Assembly: GCF_000719265.1 (NCBI RefSeq)
Contig: NZ_JOFL01000016.1
Location: 186,001-250,000, forward strand
Source of the DNA: Streptomyces roseoverticillatus
GTDB taxonomy: Bacteria; Actinomycetota; Actinomycetes; Streptomycetales; Streptomycetaceae
DNA: 64,000 nt
Reading direction: 5' to 3'
Shown here piece by piece: positions 60,896 through 64,000 of this stretch. The position numbers and the translations under genes are program-made. The notes below the pieces were generated by a model. That model searched no databases. It was not told where the DNA came from and saw only the letters and a program-made list of their open reading frames with translations. The stretch's first letter is position 1. Each line of letters begins with the position of its first letter.

Positions 60896-62782
60896 ATGAG
60901 ACACATGCTCCGGACAGAGAAACCGGGCGGGAGACGGCACAGACCGTGGACGGCGGCGCGGGCGGCGGCCCGGGCCGCCGCGGTGGGGATCGCCGGCGCC
61001 GCGTGCGCCGTCGCTGCCGCAAACACCCCGGCGCTCGCCGCCGGCGGACAACCCGACGCACCGTCCGGCAGAGAGCCGCTCCCCCTGGAGCGGCTCTTCG
61101 ACAGCAGGGCGGTCAGCGACGACGCCCGCCCCGGCGCGGCCGACTTCGACGGAGCGGGCAACTCCCTCTCCGCCCAGGACCTCGCGGCCGCCGGCTGGGC
61201 GCCCGGCCGCGACCTCGCCTTCGACGGCGCCCGGCTGCACTGGCCCCGCCCGGCCGCCGGCAGGCCCGACAACGTCCGCGCCGCGGGGCAGGCCGTCCGG
61301 CTCGGCGGCCGCGGCGAAGCCCTCACCTTCCTCGTCGCCGCGACGGCGAAGGGCGCACCCGGCGGCGACGCCACGGGTACGGGCACGGTGCGCTACCGCG
61401 ACGGCTCGCGCAGCACGTACCGGCTGACGGCACCGGACTGGCGCCGCGGGCCCCTGACGACGAAGGCCGTCGGCCTGCCCCACCTCAACACGCCCGGCGG
61501 GCGGCGCGCCGAGACCACCCGGCTGTACGCGGTGTCCGTGCCGGTCGCGCCCGGCCGCGAGGTCGGCTCCGTGGTGCTGCCGCAGGACCCCGGGCCGGAC
61601 AGCGACCTGCACGTGTTCTCCCTCGCGCTGCGCGGCGGCTCCCGCGGCTGGACCGGCACCTGGGCCGCGCCCACCTCCGGCTACGCGGCCGTCGGGCCGT
61701 GGACGGACCGCACGCTGCGGCTGGTCGTGCACAGCAGCACGGGCGGGCCCGCGACGCGGATCCGGCTGGAGAACACCTTCGCGCCCCGCCCGGTGCGCAT
61801 CGGCCACGCCACGATCGCCCTGCAGGGCAAGGGCGCGGCCGCGGCCGGCGCACCCCGGGCCCTGGCCTTCGGCGGGCAGCCGGGCACGGTGATCCCCGCC
61901 GGCGCGCAGGCCTTCAGCGACCCGCTGGGCTTCCGGGTGCCCGCGGGCACCAATCTGCTCGTGAGCATCCACCTGCCCGGCAAGGTGGCGGCCGTGCCCG
62001 TGCACAGCTACACCAGCCAGGTCTCCTACCTGACCGGCGACGGCGGCGGCGACCGGACGGGCGAGCGCGGCGCGGGCGCGTACACCGGCACGCTCTCCAC
62101 CTGGCCGCTGCTGACGGGCGTGGACGTGGAAGGCGGCCCGGGGTCCGTGGTGACGCTGGGCGACTCCATCACCGACGGCGAGCGGTCGACGCCCGGCGCC
62201 AACGGCCGCTGGCCCGACCTGCTGGCGCGGCGGCTGCAGGCCCAGCACTCCCTGCCGCAGTTCGGGATCCTCAACCACGGCATCTCCGGCAACCGCGTGG
62301 TGACCGACCGCTATCCGGGCGACGGCACCAGCACCATCATGAGCGGCGTCAGCGCGCAGCACCGCCTGGAGCGGGACGTGCTGGCGCAGACCTCGGCCCG
62401 TACGGTCATCGTCTTCGAGGGCGTCAACGACATCCGGGCCGGGACCTCGGCCGCGCAGGTCATCGCGGGCCTGGAGGCGATCGCCGAGCGCGCCCATGAG
62501 CGCGGGATGCGGGTCATCGCCGCGACCATCGCGCCCTGCGGCGGCTTCTACGACTGCACGGCGGACGCCGAGGCCCGGCGCGCCACCATCAACCGGCACA
62601 TCCGGATGGGCGGCAGCACGGGGCGCGCCTACGACGCCGTGTTCGACTTCGACGCGGCGATCCGGGACCCGCAGCAGCCGGACCGGATGCTGCCGGCGTA
62701 CGACGGCGGCGACCACCTGCACCCCAACGACGCGGGGATGAAGGCCTTCAGCGACGCGATCGACCTGCGTCGGCTGGTCTGA
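60896..62782 (+). CDS. Large secreted SGNH/GDSL hydrolase with N-terminal accessory domain
   Basis: A 628-residue secreted protein. After an Arg-rich signal peptide (cleavage near A-L-A-A, residue 50) comes a roughly 360-residue beta-rich region. The C-terminal SGNH domain (about 415-628) has V-T-L-G-D-S-I-T-D-G with the Ser, N-H-G-I-S-G-N-R, F-E-G-V-N-D-I and the catalytic H-L-H-P-N-D. Such enzymes act on acyl or acetyl esters of lipids or polysaccharides. GGGAGG lies just before ATG 60896; ATG 60905 is also possible, while 60860 has no ribosome site. Confidence 0.88.
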   Translation: MRHMLRTEKPGGRRHRPWTAARAAARAAAVGIAGAACAVAAANTPALAAGGQPDAPSGREPLPLERLFDSRAVSDDARPGAADFDGAGNSLSAQDLAAAGWAPGRDLAFDGARLHWPRPAAGRPDNVRAAGQAVRLGGRGEALTFLVAATAKGAPGGDATGTGTVRYRDGSRSTYRLTAPDWRRGPLTTKAVGLPHLNTPGGRRAETTRLYAVSVPVAPGREVGSVVLPQDPGPDSDLHVFSLALRGGSRGWTGTWAAPTSGYAAVGPWTDRTLRLVVHSSTGGPATRIRLENTFAPRPVRIGHATIALQGKGAAAAGAPRALAFGGQPGTVIPAGAQAFSDPLGFRVPAGTNLLVSIHLPGKVAAVPVHSYTSQVSYLTGDGGGDRTGERGAGAYTGTLSTWPLLTGVDVEGGPGSVVTLGDSITDGERSTPGANGRWPDLLARRLQAQHSLPQFGILNHGISGNRVVTDRYPGDGTSTIMSGVSAQHRLERDVLAQTSARTVIVFEGVNDIRAGTSAAQVIAGLEAIAERAHERGMRVIAATIAPCGGFYDCTADAEARRATINRHIRMGGSTGRAYDAVFDFDAAIRDPQQPDRMLPAYDGGDHLHPNDAGMKAFSDAIDLRRLV

Positions 62783-62832
62783 CCGCGCCGCCCGTCGCTC
62801 CGGGGCGTCCGTCACTCCGGGGCGCCCCGGGC

Positions 62833-63612
62833 TCACACGTCCAGGTCGACGACGACCGGGGCGTGGTCCGAGGCGCCCTTGCCCTTGCGCTCCTCACGGT
62901 CCACGTACGCGTCCTGCTTCGCCTTCACGAACGGGGCGTTGCCGTAGACGAGGTCGATGCGCATGCCCCGGTTCTTGGGGAAGCACAGCTGGCGGTAGTC
63001 CCAGTACGTGTACGGGTGGTCGTACTTCAGCGGGCGCGGCACGACGTCGGACAGGCCGAGGTCGCGCAGGGCGCCGAGCGCCGCCCGCTCGGCCGGGGTG
63101 ACGTGCGTCGCGCCCTCGAAGACGGCCGGGTCGTAGACGTCGTCGTCGGTCGGCGCGATGTTGTAGTCACCGAGGACCGCGAACGGGCGCTCGCCCTCCG
63201 CGTCCGCCGCGACGGCATCCCGCAGGGCCTCCAGCCAGCGGAGCTTGTACGCGTAGTGGTCGTGGCCGACCTCCCGGCCGTTGGGCACGTAGACCGACCA
63301 GACGCGGACGCCGCCGCACGTCGCCGAGATCGCGCGGGGCTCCTGCCCGCCGTCGTAGTCCGGCCCGCCCGGCAGGCCGCTCACCACATCCGCCAGGCCC
63401 ACCCGGGAGATCACCGCCACGCCGTTCCACCTGCCGGTGGCGTTCACCGCGGCCTCGTAGCCCAGCTCGCGCAGCTCCGCGTACGGGAAGGCGTCGTCGG
63501 CGCACTTCGTCTCCTGTATGCAGAGCACGTCCGTGCCGCTGCTCTCCAGCCAGGCCAGCAGCCGCGGGAGACGGGCGGTGATCGAGTTCACGTTCCAGGT
63601 GGCGATGCGCAT
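62833..63612 (-). CDS. xth: Exodeoxyribonuclease III
   Basis: A 259-residue exonuclease III / AP endonuclease: M-R-I-A-T-W-N-V-N-S-I at the start, Q-E-T-K with the metal-binding Glu near 34, Y-V-P-N-G near 109, G-D-Y-N-I-A-P near 147, R-I-D-L-V-Y near 217 and the end motif S-D-H-A-P-V-V. It acts in base excision repair at abasic sites. All catalytic residues are present. Confidence 0.94.
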   Translation of the reverse strand: MRIATWNVNSITARLPRLLAWLESSGTDVLCIQETKCADDAFPYAELRELGYEAAVNATGRWNGVAVISRVGLADVVSGLPGGPDYDGGQEPRAISATCGGVRVWSVYVPNGREVGHDHYAYKLRWLEALRDAVAADAEGERPFAVLGDYNIAPTDDDVYDPAVFEGATHVTPAERAALGALRDLGLSDVVPRPLKYDHPYTYWDYRQLCFPKNRGMRIDLVYGNAPFVKAKQDAYVDREERKGKGASDHAPVVVDLDV

Positions 63613-63650
63613 GCAGCAACCCTAACGGCCGGGTCTGACAATCCCGGCGT

Positions 63651-64000
63651 TCAGAGGGTGACGGCCTCCCCGGGCGCCAGCCGGGCGTGCTCCGCGCCGA
63701 CCCGGGCCGGCGTCAGCATCCGGTCGTAGACCGGACGGGCGAGGTCGGTGAGCAGCGCGTCGTGGACGTCGATCGCCAGGCGCGGCGCGAGCTCCCGCAC
63801 GTAGTCGATGACCTCCGAGATCTTGTTCCAGGGCGCCATGACCGGCAGCATCAGCGTGTCCACCGGCACGCCCGGCAGCGTCAGCGCGTCGCCCGGGTGG
63901 AAGACCGAACCGTCCACGAGATAGCCCACGTTCGTAATCCGCGGGATGTCCGGGTGGATCACGGCGTGCAACTGCCCGTGCACCTGCACGTCGAAGCCCG
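63651..64000 (-). CDS. MBL-fold metallo-hydrolase, C-terminal part (cut by window end)
   Basis: The last ~116 residues of a metallo-beta-lactamase-fold protein, open to the window edge, so its start is outside. Visible are the late beta strands and the metal-binding region V-D-G-S-V-F-H-P-G-D-A (Asp/His) and the A-I-D-V-H-D-A-L segment. The family resembles UlaG-like or RNase Z-like hydrolases. The function is not assigned. Confidence 0.8.
   Translation of the reverse strand, partial: GFDVQVHGQLHAVIHPDIPRITNVGYLVDGSVFHPGDALTLPGVPVDTLMLPVMAPWNKISEVIDYVRELAPRLAIDVHDALLTDLARPVYDRMLTPARVGAEHARLAPGEAVTL

Overview
The window is a high-GC (roughly 70% or more) actinobacterial chromosome segment, most likely from a Streptomyces. 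The reasons are GC-rich third codon positions, many GTG starts, stop/start overlaps of the ATGA and GTGA type, and a gene order (hbd-tetR-ccr-ecm-citE-maoC-acd-psd-pssA) that I recall as conserved in the core of Streptomyces chromosomes. About 60 protein genes are supported. I saw no tRNA, rRNA, CRISPR array, transposase or att site.

Layout. (a) 0.36-7.4 kb: one plus-strand operon with an alpha/beta hydrolase, a stand-alone adenylating enzyme, a carrier protein, a 42-residue coupled micro-ORF, two acyl-CoA-dehydrogenase-fold flavoproteins, an MFS exporter and a flavin reductase. It looks like a complete small-molecule cassette acting on a carrier-bound amino acid and matches no cluster I can name. 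(b) 7.6-11.5 kb: minus-strand MFS transporter with Cna-B-like tail domains, an SRPBCC protein and a HEAT-repeat protein. (c) 11.8-21.0 kb: ethylmalonyl-CoA pathway genes with a TetR regulator. Here ccr carries an internal deletion and frameshift that fuses it in frame to the mutase gene. (d) 21.2-24.4 kb: phosphatidylserine decarboxylase and synthase, a repeat-filled gap, and glycerate kinase. (e) 24.5-30.4 kb: BCCT transporter, a C-terminally truncated SDR with its TetR regulator, and a secreted collagen-like protein with about 225 Gly-X-Y triplets. (f) 30.7-39.0 kb: sirtuin, a small HTH/Clp-N module with repeated GTCAA/TTGAC inverted repeats, an FAD oxidoreductase, HisN-type phosphatase, a gamma-glutamyltransferase and a lipoate-ligase-like protein. 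(g) 39.0-41.8 kb: LuxR-type regulator, a small secreted protein and a secreted ribosome-inactivating protein (ricin A / Shiga A fold) of lower GC. (h) 41.9-49.0 kb: reductive pyrimidine catabolism operon with an F420-type flavin enzyme, then a divergent MarR-MFS-isochorismatase operon. (i) 49.0-53.6 kb: a bacterial pentameric ligand-gated ion channel homologue, a secreted gamma-glutamyltransferase, a 99-bp tandem repeat and a secreted SGNH lipase. (j) 53.7-60.8 kb: NsrR-Hmp nitric oxide defence, a cupredoxin, a gluABCD glutamate ABC system whose ATPase gene has lost its signature and Walker B region, a GntR regulator and a small unknown protein. (k) 60.9-64 kb: a second SGNH hydrolase, exonuclease III and a truncated MBL-fold gene at the window edge.

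The most notable items are the adenylation/carrier/flavoprotein cassette, the RIP toxin, the ion channel homologue, the collagen-like protein, and two independent internal deletions of similar estimated size (ccr and gluA), which may be real or may be assembly artefacts.
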